64,000 nucleotides of DNA from NCBI RefSeq assembly GCF_023509015.1, contig NZ_CP094975.1, forward strand, positions 5,139,501 to 5,203,500, written 5' to 3'. Of this stretch, positions 43,166 to 52,242 are shown in pieces. The DNA is from Pseudomonas abieticivorans (GTDB taxonomy: Bacteria > Pseudomonadota > Gammaproteobacteria > Pseudomonadales > Pseudomonadaceae). The translations under genes were made by a program, and so were the position numbers. Numbering within the stretch: position 1 is the stretch's first letter; each line of letters begins with the position of its first letter. The notes beneath the pieces were generated by a model. It did no database searches. It worked only from the letters and a program-made list of their open reading frames with translations, and had not been told where the DNA came from.

Positions 43166-43181
43166 GTCCATGCGGAGGATG
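43166..43181 (+). promoter_or_regulatory. Island operator, copy 8
   Basis: GTCCATGCGGAGGATG, 71 nt before the Rieske oxygenase ATG and only 11 nt after the preceding stop codon. One base differs from the GGACGATG half found in most other copies. Confidence 0.72.
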
Positions 43182-43252
43182 AGCGTTGATGGCTTGCTCG
43201 GTGAACATTGACCGGGCAAGTCACCGCAGATTCCACACGAGGAACAATAACA

Positions 43253-44290
43253 ATGACCAAGCTCGCCGCAATCAATGTCGAAACTGCCTTGGCCCCTCGC
43301 TTTGGCCGAGGCTGGCACTGCCTGGGGGAGACGGCCGACTACCGTGACGGCCAGTTGCACACACTGAACATCTTTGGCACGCGCTTGTTGGCGTTTGCCA
43401 CGTCAACCGGCCAGGTCAGTGTCATTGATGCGCATTGCCCGCACATGGGCGCGGACCTTTCGCGTGGCACCCTGGAAAACGACCGCGTGGTGTGTCCTTT
43501 TCACCATTGGCAATACGATGCCACCGGCAAGTGCGTCGAGATCCCGTACTGCAAGCGCATCCCGCCCAAAGCCAAGTCCCGCCGCTGGCTGACCTGTGAA
43601 CAGAACAACCTGTTGTTCATCTGGAACAACCCGGAAGGCAAGGCGCCGGCCGACCAGGTCGTGATCCCGCATCTGCCCGAGCAGGACAGTGACGAGTGGC
43701 TGCACGACTGGCACATGGATACGCTGGTGATCGAGACCAACCCACGGGAGCTGGTCGACAACCTCGCCGATGCCCAGCATTTCGGGCCTGTCCATGATAC
43801 CCCGACCAAGTACTTTGCGAACGTCTTCGAAGGGCACATTGCCCAGCAGATTTTCCATGGGGACTCCGAACGTCTGGGCGGCGACCTGGTGGCCGAGTCG
43901 GCCTACTACGGCCCTGCCACTCACCTCACCCGCATGCGCGCGGTGTTCGAGGGCATGGAAGTGCACTCGATCCTGCTCAACTGCCATGTACCGATCACGG
44001 CTAACAGCTTTGAACTGCGTTTTGGTTGCATGGTGAAAAAGATCCCGGGCTGGAGCAACGAGCAATGCCAGGCAATGGCCAAGGACTATGTGATGCGCAA
44101 CCGCGAATCCTTTTACCAGGACGTGGACATCTGGGCGCACAAGGTCCGCGTCAACAACCCGGTACTGGCCGAAGGCGATGGCCCGGTCTACCAACTGCGC
44201 GAATGGTACGAGCAGTTCTTCATGGACGAGGCCAGCGTGCCGGCTGCCATGGCTGAACGCCGAGAAATCATCACGGTCGGCCAGCGCTGA
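43253..44290 (+). CDS. kshA: Rieske non-heme iron oxygenase, KshA-like
   Basis: 345 aa. The Rieske [2Fe-2S] ligands are Cys62, His64, Cys81 and His84 (HCPHMGADL...VVCPFHHW). Mononuclear iron ligands are His176 and His181 (NLADAQHFGPVHD) and Asp290 (FYQDVDIWAHK). CVEIPYCKRIPPKAKSRRW, KYFANVFEGHIAQQ, and VYQLREWYEQFFMDE are strikingly close to remembered KshA, the oxygenase of 3-ketosteroid 9-alpha-hydroxylase, which opens ring B. Its reductase KshB is not in the window and must be supplied elsewhere. It is under its own operator with an MFS gene behind it. The ATG follows GAGGAACAATAACA. Confidence 0.9.
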   Translation: MTKLAAINVETALAPRFGRGWHCLGETADYRDGQLHTLNIFGTRLLAFATSTGQVSVIDAHCPHMGADLSRGTLENDRVVCPFHHWQYDATGKCVEIPYCKRIPPKAKSRRWLTCEQNNLLFIWNNPEGKAPADQVVIPHLPEQDSDEWLHDWHMDTLVIETNPRELVDNLADAQHFGPVHDTPTKYFANVFEGHIAQQIFHGDSERLGGDLVAESAYYGPATHLTRMRAVFEGMEVHSILLNCHVPITANSFELRFGCMVKKIPGWSNEQCQAMAKDYVMRNRESFYQDVDIWAHKVRVNNPVLAEGDGPVYQLREWYEQFFMDEASVPAAMAERREIITVGQR

Positions 44291-44314
44291 TCATCATCTG
44301 GGCAGGAGCGTGCA

Positions 44315-45505
44315 ATGAAGATGAGTGGCCGTAAAACACTGGCAATCATGCTGGCCGCCAGTTTCGCCTCGGCGATTGGTGGTCTGCCGTTCAATACCTT
44401 GCCGATCCTGCTGGGGGCGATGGTCGACAGCCTGGGGTTCAGTGTCGAGCAGATCGGTTTGCTCGGCTCGCTGTGTTTTGCCGGGTACCTGCTGGGCACG
44501 CTGGTGGCAGTGGTACTGATAGACCACTTGAACTGGCGCTGGCTGACCCTGGGCTGTGCCAGCGGTGCTGCGGCGGCGTACGCGATGTCTTCGTGGCTAC
44601 CGGCCACGGCGCAGTTGCCGTTGTGGGCGGTCGTCGGCTTTTTCGCCGCGCTGATGACGTGCCTGGGCATGCGCATCATGGGCGAAATGGCCAATAAAGA
44701 ACGGGCCTTGGGCATGCGTTTGGGCATCGAGCTGGCGGTGGTGGCCGCCGTGCTGTTCACCTTGCCATCGTGGGTGATTGCGCACTTCCACTACACCGGT
44801 GCGGCCCTGATGCTGGCGGCGATCATCCTGCTGTTGAGCCTGAGCGCTTTCGCATTGCCCCAGCGCCAGGATTTCATGGGTGAAGGTGAACCCTCGCGTG
44901 GGGGTTCGCTGCTGTCACGCTTTCGATTTTCGCCAGCGGCTTACGCAGCGCTGGCTTTTTTCTTCCTGTTCGGTGCAGGGCAAATTGGCCTGTGGGCGTT
45001 TCTCGAACGCCTGGGCCATGGCTTGGCGCTGCAACCGACGGAACTGGGTATCGTCTTTGCCGTGCTGAAGTTACTGGGCGGTGCCGCCGCGTTGGCACTC
45101 GCGGTGGTGGGCGACCGTCTGGGCGTGCGCGTGCCCCATGTCATCGTTTTACTGGTGCTGGGCACGGGGCTGTTGTTGCTGGGCAAGGCCGATGGCTTCC
45201 TGATGTATGCCGCCGGCGCCTGGATCTGGGAGGTGGGGTTTACCTGGGGCTGCATTTACCAGACCGCCGCGATTGCCCGCCTGGACCGCAGTGGCCGCTC
45301 GATCATGCTGATCCCGGGGGCATTTGCCTTGAGTTCCATGGTGGGCCCGGCGATGGCGGGGCAACTGCTTGGCCAGGGGTTTGGCGCAGTGCTGTGGCTG
45401 GCGGCCGGTTGCGCGGTGATCCCCGTGCTGGCATTCAGTGGGTTGTTGGCGCGGCGCTTGAACGGGCACGGCCTTGAGCCTGCGCCGGTTGTGATGCCGG
45501 GGTGA
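44315..45505 (+). CDS. MFS transporter
   Basis: 396 aa, about 12 TM segments (LAIMLAASFASAIGGLPFNTLPILLGAMV..., YAALAFFFLFGAGQIGLWAFLERLG, IIMLIPGAFALSSMVGPAMAGQLLG). The loop after TM2-TM3 is short and lacks a clear DRxGRR motif, so the subfamily is unclear. It is 24 nt after the Rieske oxygenase gene with GCAGGAGCGTGCA upstream, so it is probably co-transcribed and carries a steroid-related compound or product. It is the right-hand end of the steroid island. Confidence 0.83.
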   Translation: MKMSGRKTLAIMLAASFASAIGGLPFNTLPILLGAMVDSLGFSVEQIGLLGSLCFAGYLLGTLVAVVLIDHLNWRWLTLGCASGAAAAYAMSSWLPATAQLPLWAVVGFFAALMTCLGMRIMGEMANKERALGMRLGIELAVVAAVLFTLPSWVIAHFHYTGAALMLAAIILLLSLSAFALPQRQDFMGEGEPSRGGSLLSRFRFSPAAYAALAFFFLFGAGQIGLWAFLERLGHGLALQPTELGIVFAVLKLLGGAAALALAVVGDRLGVRVPHVIVLLVLGTGLLLLGKADGFLMYAAGAWIWEVGFTWGCIYQTAAIARLDRSGRSIMLIPGAFALSSMVGPAMAGQLLGQGFGAVLWLAAGCAVIPVLAFSGLLARRLNGHGLEPAPVVMPG

Positions 45506-45542
45506 TGAGGTGTTGGCGCGGCAAAAAGGGCGGGCATCGCCA

Positions 45543-45551
45543 TGTTATGAT
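45543..45551 (+). promoter_or_regulatory. Extended -10 promoter candidate
   Basis: TGTTATGAT is an extended -10 (TGN then TATGAT) with no clear -35. It lies 57 nt before the start of the 69-aa gene and outside the operator-linked units. Confidence 0.4.
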
Positions 45552-45608
45552 GGGGCCTGTCGCCTGCATTTCGTCGCGGGCCTCGACTCACTCATTCAAA
45601 GGTATCCC

Positions 45609-45818
45609 ATGAAACAACGCATCCTGGCCGAGATCGCAGAGCACCGCCGTGACGGCGAAAAGGTGGTGGAACTGCACCTGTGGTCCAAGGCCGCCGTGGA
45701 GGCCATCACGCGTTCCAAGGAATACGTCGACGGCGAGTTCATGGGCATTGCCGTGCAATTGCCGCAGGAAGGCGGCCAGCTTGCAGGCATGGATTACATC
45801 GTGATCGTCGAAGGCTGA
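45609..45818 (+). CDS. Small hypothetical protein
   Basis: 69 aa: a charged N-terminal helix (MKQRILAEIAEHRRDGEKVVELHLW) followed by SKEYVDGEFMGIAVQLPQEGG and a strand GMDYIVIVEG. No signal peptide or TM segment. I do not recognise a family. CAAAGGTATCCC before the ATG supports translation, the codon use matches the neighbours, and an extended -10 is present upstream, so it is probably real. It lies between the steroid island and the LysR gene and is not obviously part of either. Confidence 0.6.
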   Translation: MKQRILAEIAEHRRDGEKVVELHLWSKAAVEAITRSKEYVDGEFMGIAVQLPQEGGQLAGMDYIVIVEG

Positions 45819-45891
45819 TGGCCGGCAAGCCGTCCCTCCAGGCGGCGCGCTCGCAAACGCGTTAACGTCATTTTCTAGCCAGGCGCCGGGC

Positions 45892-46782
45892 ATGGATCTC
45901 AAGCAGTTGGAGTGTTTCGTTCGGGTGGCGGAGTTCGGCAGCTTCACGCGCGCTGCCGCCGTATTGAATATGTCGCAGTCGGCCGTCAGCCGCCAGGTTC
46001 GCCAGCTTGAAGTGGAGCTGTGCGAGCACCTGCTGTTGCGCAACGGCCGCAGTGTGCTGCTCACCGACGCCGGGCGGCGGTTTTTCAACCATGGCCAAGG
46101 CATCCTGCGCCAGGTGCAAGTGGCGCGCGAGGAGTTGCGCGAGCAGCGTGGCAGCCTTTCGGGCAAAGTGGTGATCGGCCTGCCACCGAGTATTTCCCGT
46201 CGCCACACGGTGGCGTTGGTATCGGCGTTCCGCGAACGGTTCCCCCTGTGCACGCTGGGCATCAAGGAGGGGCTGAGCCATTCGATGCGCGAATGGCTCC
46301 TGCTGGGGCGGCTGGACTTCGCCCTGTTATTCAACCCCAGCCAAAGCGCGCAGCTTCACTATGAGCACCTGCATGCCGAGCCGTTGATGCTGATCGGCAG
46401 CGCCGACTCCAACCTGCCCGGGCAGGTGCCGATGCGTGACCTGCCCAACTACCCGCTGATCACCCCCAGCGAGCCGCACTCCATCCGCCGGCTGATCGAG
46501 GCCGAGGCGGTTCGCCACTCGCTGGCCCTGAACGTTAGCCTTGAGATCGACAGCATCCCGGCGCTGCTGGAACTGATTCACCTGGGCATGGGCTATGGGG
46601 TGTTGTTCCAGTCGGCGCTGGCTCGGTGCGACGATTCGCTGGAGGGATTCAAGGTGGCGCAGATCGTCGAGCCGTTGATACAGACGCATCTGTTTATCGC
46701 CACGGCGCAGCAACGCCCGCTGTCGCGCCTGGCGGATCAGGCCTTGGCCATGGTGCGTGAAATCTGCATGCCGGGTGCTTAG
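45892..46782 (+). CDS. LysR-family transcriptional regulator
   Basis: 296 aa. Winged HTH at residues 1-60 (LKQLECFVRVAEFGSFTRAAAVLNMSQSAVSRQVRQLE) and a substrate-binding domain from about 90 (VVIGLPPSISRRHTVALVSAFRERFP). It resembles the Nac/CbbR-like group in general layout. It directly precedes, in the same direction, an amidohydrolase, a dicarboxylate carrier and a porin; the 107-nt gap holds a perfect inverted repeat. It probably controls that uptake operon in response to its substrate. Confidence 0.86.
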   Translation: MDLKQLECFVRVAEFGSFTRAAAVLNMSQSAVSRQVRQLEVELCEHLLLRNGRSVLLTDAGRRFFNHGQGILRQVQVAREELREQRGSLSGKVVIGLPPSISRRHTVALVSAFRERFPLCTLGIKEGLSHSMREWLLLGRLDFALLFNPSQSAQLHYEHLHAEPLMLIGSADSNLPGQVPMRDLPNYPLITPSEPHSIRRLIEAEAVRHSLALNVSLEIDSIPALLELIHLGMGYGVLFQSALARCDDSLEGFKVAQIVEPLIQTHLFIATAQQRPLSRLADQALAMVREICMPGA

Positions 46783-46802
46783 CTATGCAAAACACGCATA
46801 GC
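46782..46802 (+). promoter_or_regulatory. Inverted repeat upstream of the hydrolase operon
   Basis: GCTATGC-N7-GCATAGC, a perfect 7-bp inverted repeat starting at the LysR stop codon, 87 nt before the hydrolase ATG. It could be the LysR operator or a weak transcript-end hairpin; there is no T-run. Confidence 0.5.
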
Positions 46803-46888
46803 AGCTAGAAACGCCGTCCGGTTGTTGCCACAAACCGATCACGCGACCATTGCGTATCGCTTGTGACAACACTACCAAAGGACTCACG

Positions 46889-47752
46889 ATGAACAGCTGC
46901 CTAGCCCCTGACGCCCACCCCGTGCGGCCGCAACTGACGCTGCCGCAGGGTGCCTGGGATGCCCATTGCCATGTGTTCGGCCCTGCGGCGCAGTTCCCTT
47001 ATGCCGCCGATCGCAGCTATACGCCACCCGACGCGCCTTATGAACAGTTGCGCGCGCTGCACGATTACCTGGGCTTTAGCCGGGGCGTGATCGTGCAGGC
47101 CAGCTGCCATGGCAGTGACAACAGCGCCATGCTCGACGCCATCGCCCGCAGTGAAGGGCGCTACCGTGGCGTGGCCATTGTCGATGGCAGCGAGTCCGAT
47201 GCCCAGCTTGCAGCGCTGCACGCCGGTGGGGTGCGCGCCGTGCGTTTCAACTTCGTTGCGCACTTGGGCGGCGCGCCAGACCTGGACGTGTTCGACCAGA
47301 CCGTCGACCGCCTGGCAGACCTGGGCTGGCATGTGGTGCTGCACTTGGACGCCCAGGATATTTTCACCTACGCCGAGCGCTTGCAGCGCATTCCGGTGCC
47401 CTTCATCATCGATCACATGGGCCGCATCAAGGCGCAGGACGGCTTGCAGCAACCGGCCTTCCAGGCCTTGCTGGAACTGATGCAAAACCCGCTGGCGTGG
47501 GTCAAGGTATGCGGCGCGGAACGGGTTTCTGCCGGGCGCAGGCCGTTTGAAGACGCCATCCCCTTTGCCGAGCGGCTGATCGAGGCTGCGCCCGAGCGCG
47601 TGCTGTGGGGGACCGACTGGCCCCACCCGAACATCAGCAAGGACATGCCCAACGACGGCGCATTGGTCGACCTGATGGCCGCGTTTTGCGCAGACCCTGC
47701 GCTGCGCCAGAAGCTGTTGGTCGACAACCCCCTCAAACTCTACGGGGCATGA
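46889..47752 (+). CDS. Amidohydrolase, 2-pyrone-4,6-dicarboxylate hydrolase-like
   Basis: 287 aa TIM barrel. [10 protein letters not shown] (metal-site HxH variant), [21 protein letters not shown] and [11 protein letters not shown] are the family blocks and agree with LigI-type lactonases that open 2-pyrone-4,6-dicarboxylate in the protocatechuate 4,5-cleavage route; the family also includes other lactonases. Adjacent transporter and porin genes for carboxylates suit a pyrone-dicarboxylate or similar polycarboxylate substrate. AAAGGACTCACG precedes ATG 46889. No other 4,5-cleavage genes are nearby, so this may be a scavenging operon. Confidence 0.82.
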   Translation: MNSCLAPDAHPVRPQLTLPQGAWDAHCHVFGPAAQFPYAADRSYTPPDAPYEQLRALHDYLGFSRGVIVQASCHGSDNSAMLDAIARSEGRYRGVAIVDGSESDAQLAALHAGGVRAVRFNFVAHLGGAPDLDVFDQTVDRLADLGWHVVLHLDAQDIFTYAERLQRIPVPFIIDHMGRIKAQDGLQQPAFQALLELMQNPLAWVKVCGAERVSAGRRPFEDAIPFAERLIEAAPERVLWGTDWPHPNISKDMPNDGALVDLMAAFCADPALRQKLLVDNPLKLYGA

Positions 47753-47807
47753 CCAACGCCGAGCTCGCATCACCTCCAACAATAAGATTGCCACCGAGTC
47801 CAAAGCC

Positions 47808-49121
47808 ATGAACCCCAGCCCCGTTTCCGCTCAATTAAAATCGCCCCCCGTGCCGGGTGTGAAGGCCCGGCAGCCGTTCTACCGCGCCATGTATTTTCAG
47901 GTACTGCTGGGGATTCTGGCCGGTGTCGCCGTGGGCCACTTCTGGCCCACCTTTGCCGCCGACCTCAAGCCGCTGGGTGATGCGTTTATCCGGCTGATCA
48001 AAATGATCATCGGGCCAGTGGTGTTCTGCACCGTGGTCACGGGTATCGCCGGCATGCAGGACTTGAAAAAAGTCGGCAGGGTGGGCGGCAAGGCGCTGCT
48101 TTATTTCGAAGTCATCTCCTCGGTATCGCTGGTGATCGGCCTGATCGGCGGCCACCTGATGAACCCGGGTGGCGGCTTCAATGTCGACGTCAACACGTTG
48201 GATGCCTCGGCTGTGACCGGCTTTGCGGAAAAGGCCCAACACCTGCACATGGTCGATTTTCTGATGGGCATCATCCCCTCGACCTTTGTGCAGGCCTTCG
48301 CCGAAGGCAACGTGCTGTGCATCCTGCTGGTGTCGGTGCTGTTCGGTTGCGCGCTGTCGTCGATGGGCGAAAAGGGCCGGCCGGTGTACGACATGATCGA
48401 GGGCCTGTCCGGGGTGTTTTTTCGCATTGTGCACATCATTGCCAAGCTCTCGGCGATCGGGGCGTTCGGCGCCATCGCGTTCACCGTGGGCACCTACGGC
48501 GTCGGCTCGCTGTTGCCACTGCTCAAGCTGGTGGCGTGCTTCTATGTGCTGTGCGCGCTGTTCGTGATCGTGGTACTGGGGGCGGTGGCGAAGGTGTGTG
48601 GCTTCAACATCCTGCGGTTCATCGGTTACATCAAGGAAGAGCTGTTGGTGGTGCTGGGCACCAGCTCATCGGAAGTGGTACTGCCGCAAATCATGGAGAA
48701 AATGGAGCGCCTGGGCTGCTCCAAGCCGGTGGTGGGGCTGGTGATACCGACGGGTTATTCGTTCAACCTGGACGGCACCAACATCTACCTGACCATGGCC
48801 GTGTTGTTTATTGCCCAGGCCTTGAACATCGACCTGTCGTTGTCCCAGCAATTGACCCTGATCCTGGTGGCGATGCTGACATCCAAAGGCGCCAGCGGCG
48901 TGTCGGGTGCAGCCTTCGTGATGCTCACCAGCACCCTGATGGTGGTGCCGCTGGTGCCGGTGGCCGGGATGGTACTGATCCTGGGTATCCACCGCTTCAT
49001 GGGCACGGGGCTTGCCATGACTAACCTGGTGGGCAACGGCGTGGCCGCGCTGGTGGTGTCTGCCTGGGAAAAAGAGCTGGACCGCGAGCAATTGGCCCAG
49101 GAGCTGGGCCGTCACGCCTGA
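47808..49121 (+). CDS. dctA: Dicarboxylate/cation symporter, DctA family
   Basis: 437 aa, DAACS family. [88 protein letters not shown] and [19 protein letters not shown] are the re-entrant loop and substrate-site motifs of DctA. It should bring C4-dicarboxylates, or related polycarboxylates, into the cell with H+ or Na+. It follows the hydrolase by 55 nt and precedes an OprD porin, completing an outer- and inner-membrane uptake path. DctA paralogs in Pseudomonas often serve aromatic-acid loci, so the substrate need not be succinate. Confidence 0.9.
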   Translation: MNPSPVSAQLKSPPVPGVKARQPFYRAMYFQVLLGILAGVAVGHFWPTFAADLKPLGDAFIRLIKMIIGPVVFCTVVTGIAGMQDLKKVGRVGGKALLYFEVISSVSLVIGLIGGHLMNPGGGFNVDVNTLDASAVTGFAEKAQHLHMVDFLMGIIPSTFVQAFAEGNVLCILLVSVLFGCALSSMGEKGRPVYDMIEGLSGVFFRIVHIIAKLSAIGAFGAIAFTVGTYGVGSLLPLLKLVACFYVLCALFVIVVLGAVAKVCGFNILRFIGYIKEELLVVLGTSSSEVVLPQIMEKMERLGCSKPVVGLVIPTGYSFNLDGTNIYLTMAVLFIAQALNIDLSLSQQLTLILVAMLTSKGASGVSGAAFVMLTSTLMVVPLVPVAGMVLILGIHRFMGTGLAMTNLVGNGVAALVVSAWEKELDREQLAQELGRHA

Positions 49122-49158
49122 CCTGTAACACCCCTCACCTAAAACAATGATCAGTGTC

Positions 49159-49181
49159 CTGTTCGGTTTTTTACCGAACAG
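49159..49181 (+). promoter_or_regulatory. Inverted repeat upstream of the porin gene
   Basis: CTGTTCGGT-TTTTT-ACCGAACAG, a perfect 9-bp inverted repeat 29 nt before the porin ATG. It may be an operator, or a hairpin in the mRNA leader. Confidence 0.45.
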
Positions 49182-49210
49182 CGACGCGCTGCGCCTGGGC
49201 CATAATAAAA

Positions 49211-50440
49211 ATGAATCCAACCCTGTATCGCATCCTCCTCGGCACCAGCCTGTTCAGCCTGAACACTTGCTGGGCCGAGGGTTTTATCGACGACAGCCGC
49301 GTGCGGCTTGAAGCGCGCAACTTCTACTACAACGGTGATTTTCGCGACGGCGCCGGTGTCTCCAAGCGCGAAGAGTGGGCGCAAGGCTTCTTGATGAATT
49401 ACGAGTCGGGCTTTACCCGCGGCAGCGTCGGGTTTGGGCTGGATGCGCTGGCGTTCGCCGGGTTTCAGCTGGACTCAAGCCCCGACCGCAGCGCCAGTGG
49501 CTTGCTGCCCCGGCGCGCCTCCGGTGAGGCAGTGGGCCAATACGCGAAGGCGGGCGGGGGGCTCAAGTTCAAGGTGTCTAACACCACGGTGCGCTATGGC
49601 ATGGCCCTGCCCAAGGTGCCGGTATTGCAATACAACAATAGCCGGCTGTTGCCGCAGACGTTCCAGGGTTGGCAAGTGAGTTCCACTGATGTGCAGCACT
49701 TGAACGTCAACCTGGCACAGTTCGACCAAACCATCACTCCAGACTCGACCAACCGGCAAGACATCAACCTGGCCGTAAAGGACGGTCGCTACCCGGCCAC
49801 GGGCATCGGCGATCACTTTCGCTATGGCGGTGGCAGCTACACGTTTGACCGGCATTGGGTGGGCAGTTACTACTACGGTGAACTCACCGACGTGTACCGC
49901 CAGCAGTTCCTGGGCCTTGCCTACACCACGCGCGTGGGGCGCGGCGGGCTGCTGACTGATCTACGCGCGTTCGCCAGCAACGAGGTGGGCGCGGCCAAGG
50001 CGGGGGAGGTCGACAACCGCGCGTATGCGGCGGCGTTGAGCTACACCTTCGACACCGGGCACAGCCTGATGGCCGCCTACCAAGTCATGCAGGGCACCAC
50101 GGGCTTCCCCTACATCAACAACCCTTACCTGCCCAATTACGTGCAGTACCACGACTTCGGCAGCGCCGGGGAGCGCAGTTGGCAGGTGCGCTACGGTTAT
50201 GATTTCGCGCCCATGGGGCTGCCAGGCCTGACGTTTTTCACGGCCTACATCAAGGGCGATGGCCTGAAAAAACCCGGCGCCGACCAGGAGTGGGAGCGTG
50301 ACCTGGATGTGGCCTATGCGTTCCAGGCGGGCCTGAAGGGCTTGTCCGTGCGCTGGCGCAACGCAACCTACCGCAGTGATGAGGGGCGTGACATGGACGA
50401 AAACCGATTGATCGTCAGCTACCTGTTCAACGCGCTGTAG
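49211..50440 (+). CDS. OprD-family outer-membrane porin
   Basis: 409 aa. Signal peptide MNPTLYRILLGTSLFSLNTCWA; mature start EGFIDDSRVRLEARNFYYNGDFRDG is classic OprD. RYGMALPKVPVLQYNNSRLLPQTFQGWQV and the C-terminal RDMDENRLIVSYLFNAL are family blocks (the final residue is Leu, not Phe). OprD/OpdX-type porins pass specific carboxylates; with the DctA-type carrier and hydrolase it probably imports their substrate. ATG 49211 is chosen as it opens the signal peptide; the preceding AT-rich tract CATAATAAAA has no strong SD. Confidence 0.9.
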   Translation: MNPTLYRILLGTSLFSLNTCWAEGFIDDSRVRLEARNFYYNGDFRDGAGVSKREEWAQGFLMNYESGFTRGSVGFGLDALAFAGFQLDSSPDRSASGLLPRRASGEAVGQYAKAGGGLKFKVSNTTVRYGMALPKVPVLQYNNSRLLPQTFQGWQVSSTDVQHLNVNLAQFDQTITPDSTNRQDINLAVKDGRYPATGIGDHFRYGGGSYTFDRHWVGSYYYGELTDVYRQQFLGLAYTTRVGRGGLLTDLRAFASNEVGAAKAGEVDNRAYAAALSYTFDTGHSLMAAYQVMQGTTGFPYINNPYLPNYVQYHDFGSAGERSWQVRYGYDFAPMGLPGLTFFTAYIKGDGLKKPGADQEWERDLDVAYAFQAGLKGLSVRWRNATYRSDEGRDMDENRLIVSYLFNAL

Positions 50441-50551
50441 TGGCACGCCCGCCCATGCGCGAACGGGCCGGTCAAATCCTGTAATAGTTCGTCTTGTGTG
50501 AAAGGTCTTGAAACATTGTAGGATTTTATCCCCAATTCATTTCAGGCCTTT

Positions 50552-50641
50552 ATGAACACCCTGTTGGAGCCTCCCAGTCGCTTCGTTGCACCCGAGCCCG
50601 TTGCTCGCTTATTCGCCTTGATGCAGCGGGAGGCCCACTGA
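50552..50641 (+). CDS. Putative 29-aa leader peptide before the TerC/CorC gene
   Basis: [29 protein letters not shown], encoded by a short ORF whose TGA overlaps the ATG of the next gene (TGATG), so the two would be translationally coupled. It is proline-rich (PP, PEP), reminiscent of the Pro-rich mgtL leader that controls an Mg2+ transporter in Salmonella. The ribosome site is weak (TCAGGCC). It could instead be untranslated leader; codon usage over 30 codons cannot decide. Confidence 0.45.
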   Translation: MNTLLEPPSRFVAPEPVARLFALMQREAH

Positions 50642-52194
50642 TGGAATGGATCGCCGACCCCACGGCCTGGCTTGGCTTGTTGACGTTGATCGTGCTGGAG
50701 TTGGTGCTGGGCATCGACAACCTGGTGTTCATTGCCATTCTGGCCGACAAGCTACCGCCCGCGCAGCGTGACCGTGCACGGGTCATCGGCCTGTCCTTGG
50801 CATTGCTGATGCGCCTGGGCCTGCTGGCCAGCATCTCCTGGATGGTCACCCTGACCGAACCCTTGATCGAGGTGTTCGACAAGACCTTCTCGGGCCGCGA
50901 CCTGATCATGTTGTTCGGTGGCGTGTTCCTGTTGTTCAAGGCCACCATGGAGTTGCATGAGCGGCTGGAAGGCCACGTGGCAGAACGCACCGGCAATGCG
51001 GCCTACGCGCTGTTCTGGCCGATCGTCGCGCAGATCGTGGTGCTGGATGCGGTGTTTTCCCTGGATGCCGTGATCACGGCGGTCGGCATGGTGGAACACC
51101 TGGCCGTGATGATGATTGCGGTGGTGATCTCCATCGGCTTGATGATCATCGCCAGCAAGCCACTGACCACCTTCGTCAACCGTCACCCAACGGTCATCAT
51201 GCTGTGCCTGGGCTTTTTGATGATGATCGGCTTCAGCCTCACGGCCGAGGGCCTGGGCTTTCACATTCCCAAAGGCTATCTGTACGCCGCCATTGGCTTC
51301 TCGATTTTGATCGAGCTGTTCAACCAGCTGGCGCGCAAGCGCCGCAAGAAAACCTTGCAAGGCCAGCGCCCGATGCGTGCGCGAACGGCCCACGCCGTGT
51401 TGCGCCTGTTGGGTGGCCACACGTTGGGCGCCGATGAAGTGGGCGAGGACATCGCCGACATGCTGGCTGACGACCCTGCAAAGCAGGTGTTTGACCGACG
51501 TGAGCGCGTGATGATCAGTGGCGTGCTTCAACTCGCGGAGCGCCCGATACGCGGCGTGATGACGCCACGGGTTGCAATCGACCACATTGACCTGGCCGAC
51601 TCTGCAGAGACCATCCGCACCACGCTCATGCATTCGCCTTATTCAAGGCTGCCGTTGATCCGTGACGGGCGCATTGATGAACCGCTGGGCTTCGTTCACA
51701 AAAAGGAGCTGCTCAAGGAACTGCTGGCCGGCACCCCGCCCAACCTGGAAACCATGGGCCGCCAGGCCATCAACTTGCTGGACAGCTTCACGATCCTCAA
51801 CGCCTTGGAGCAGATGCGCAAGGAGTCGACCCACATCGCCTTCGTGGTGAACGAATTCGGTGACTTCATCGGCATGCTCACCATGACCGACATCCTTGAG
51901 TCCATCGCCGGCGAGCTGCCCGATGCCAGCGAAATCGAAGGCCCCAACATCGTTGCCGAGCAAGGCGGTTTTCTGGTCAGCGGTGCGCTGAACCTGAGCC
52001 TGGTGCGTGAACAGCTGGGCTTTGAAGCCAAAGCCACCGATGACTACCAGACATTGGCGGGCCTGGTCATGAGCTTGCTGGATCGCTTGCCGGTGATTGG
52101 CGACACGCTCAAGTGGCAAGCGTGGAGCATCACCGTTGCCGGGGTTCAAGAGCGCCGGGTGACGAGGGTGCTGCTGCGCAGGCAACAAGACTGA
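50641..52194 (+). CDS. TerC-domain membrane protein fused to CBS pair and CorC/HlyC domain (YoaE-like)
   Basis: 517 aa. Residues 1-235 hold about seven TM helices of the TerC family ([47 protein letters not shown], with conserved acidic residues in helices). Then a linker, a CBS pair (about 295-420; [58 protein letters not shown]) and a CorC/HlyC domain (430-510). This is the YoaE/YegH layout, associated with metal-ion (Mn, Mg) export or homeostasis. GCGGGAGGCCCACTG lies upstream, inside the possible leader ORF. The CBS domains likely sense a nucleotide or cation. Confidence 0.89.
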   Translation: MEWIADPTAWLGLLTLIVLELVLGIDNLVFIAILADKLPPAQRDRARVIGLSLALLMRLGLLASISWMVTLTEPLIEVFDKTFSGRDLIMLFGGVFLLFKATMELHERLEGHVAERTGNAAYALFWPIVAQIVVLDAVFSLDAVITAVGMVEHLAVMMIAVVISIGLMIIASKPLTTFVNRHPTVIMLCLGFLMMIGFSLTAEGLGFHIPKGYLYAAIGFSILIELFNQLARKRRKKTLQGQRPMRARTAHAVLRLLGGHTLGADEVGEDIADMLADDPAKQVFDRRERVMISGVLQLAERPIRGVMTPRVAIDHIDLADSAETIRTTLMHSPYSRLPLIRDGRIDEPLGFVHKKELLKELLAGTPPNLETMGRQAINLLDSFTILNALEQMRKESTHIAFVVNEFGDFIGMLTMTDILESIAGELPDASEIEGPNIVAEQGGFLVSGALNLSLVREQLGFEAKATDDYQTLAGLVMSLLDRLPVIGDTLKWQAWSITVAGVQERRVTRVLLRRQQD

Positions 52195-52198
52195 AAAC

Positions 52199-52217
52199 GG
52201 GGCCGCGCGTGCGGCCC
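52199..52217. terminator. Hairpin between convergent genes
   Basis: GGGCCGC (52200-52206) / GCGGCCC (52211-52217) with GCGT loop, followed by TTCC. Weak T-tract; it separates the TerC gene from the convergent reductase. Confidence 0.5.
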
Positions 52218-52242
52218 TTCCATCGGGCCAGGCCAGGCCCGG

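Noticed and set aside
50450..50640. Manganese (yybP-ykoY) riboswitch upstream of the TerC-family gene
   Set aside because: TerC genes often have one, but I could not identify the paired-loop signature in this leader.
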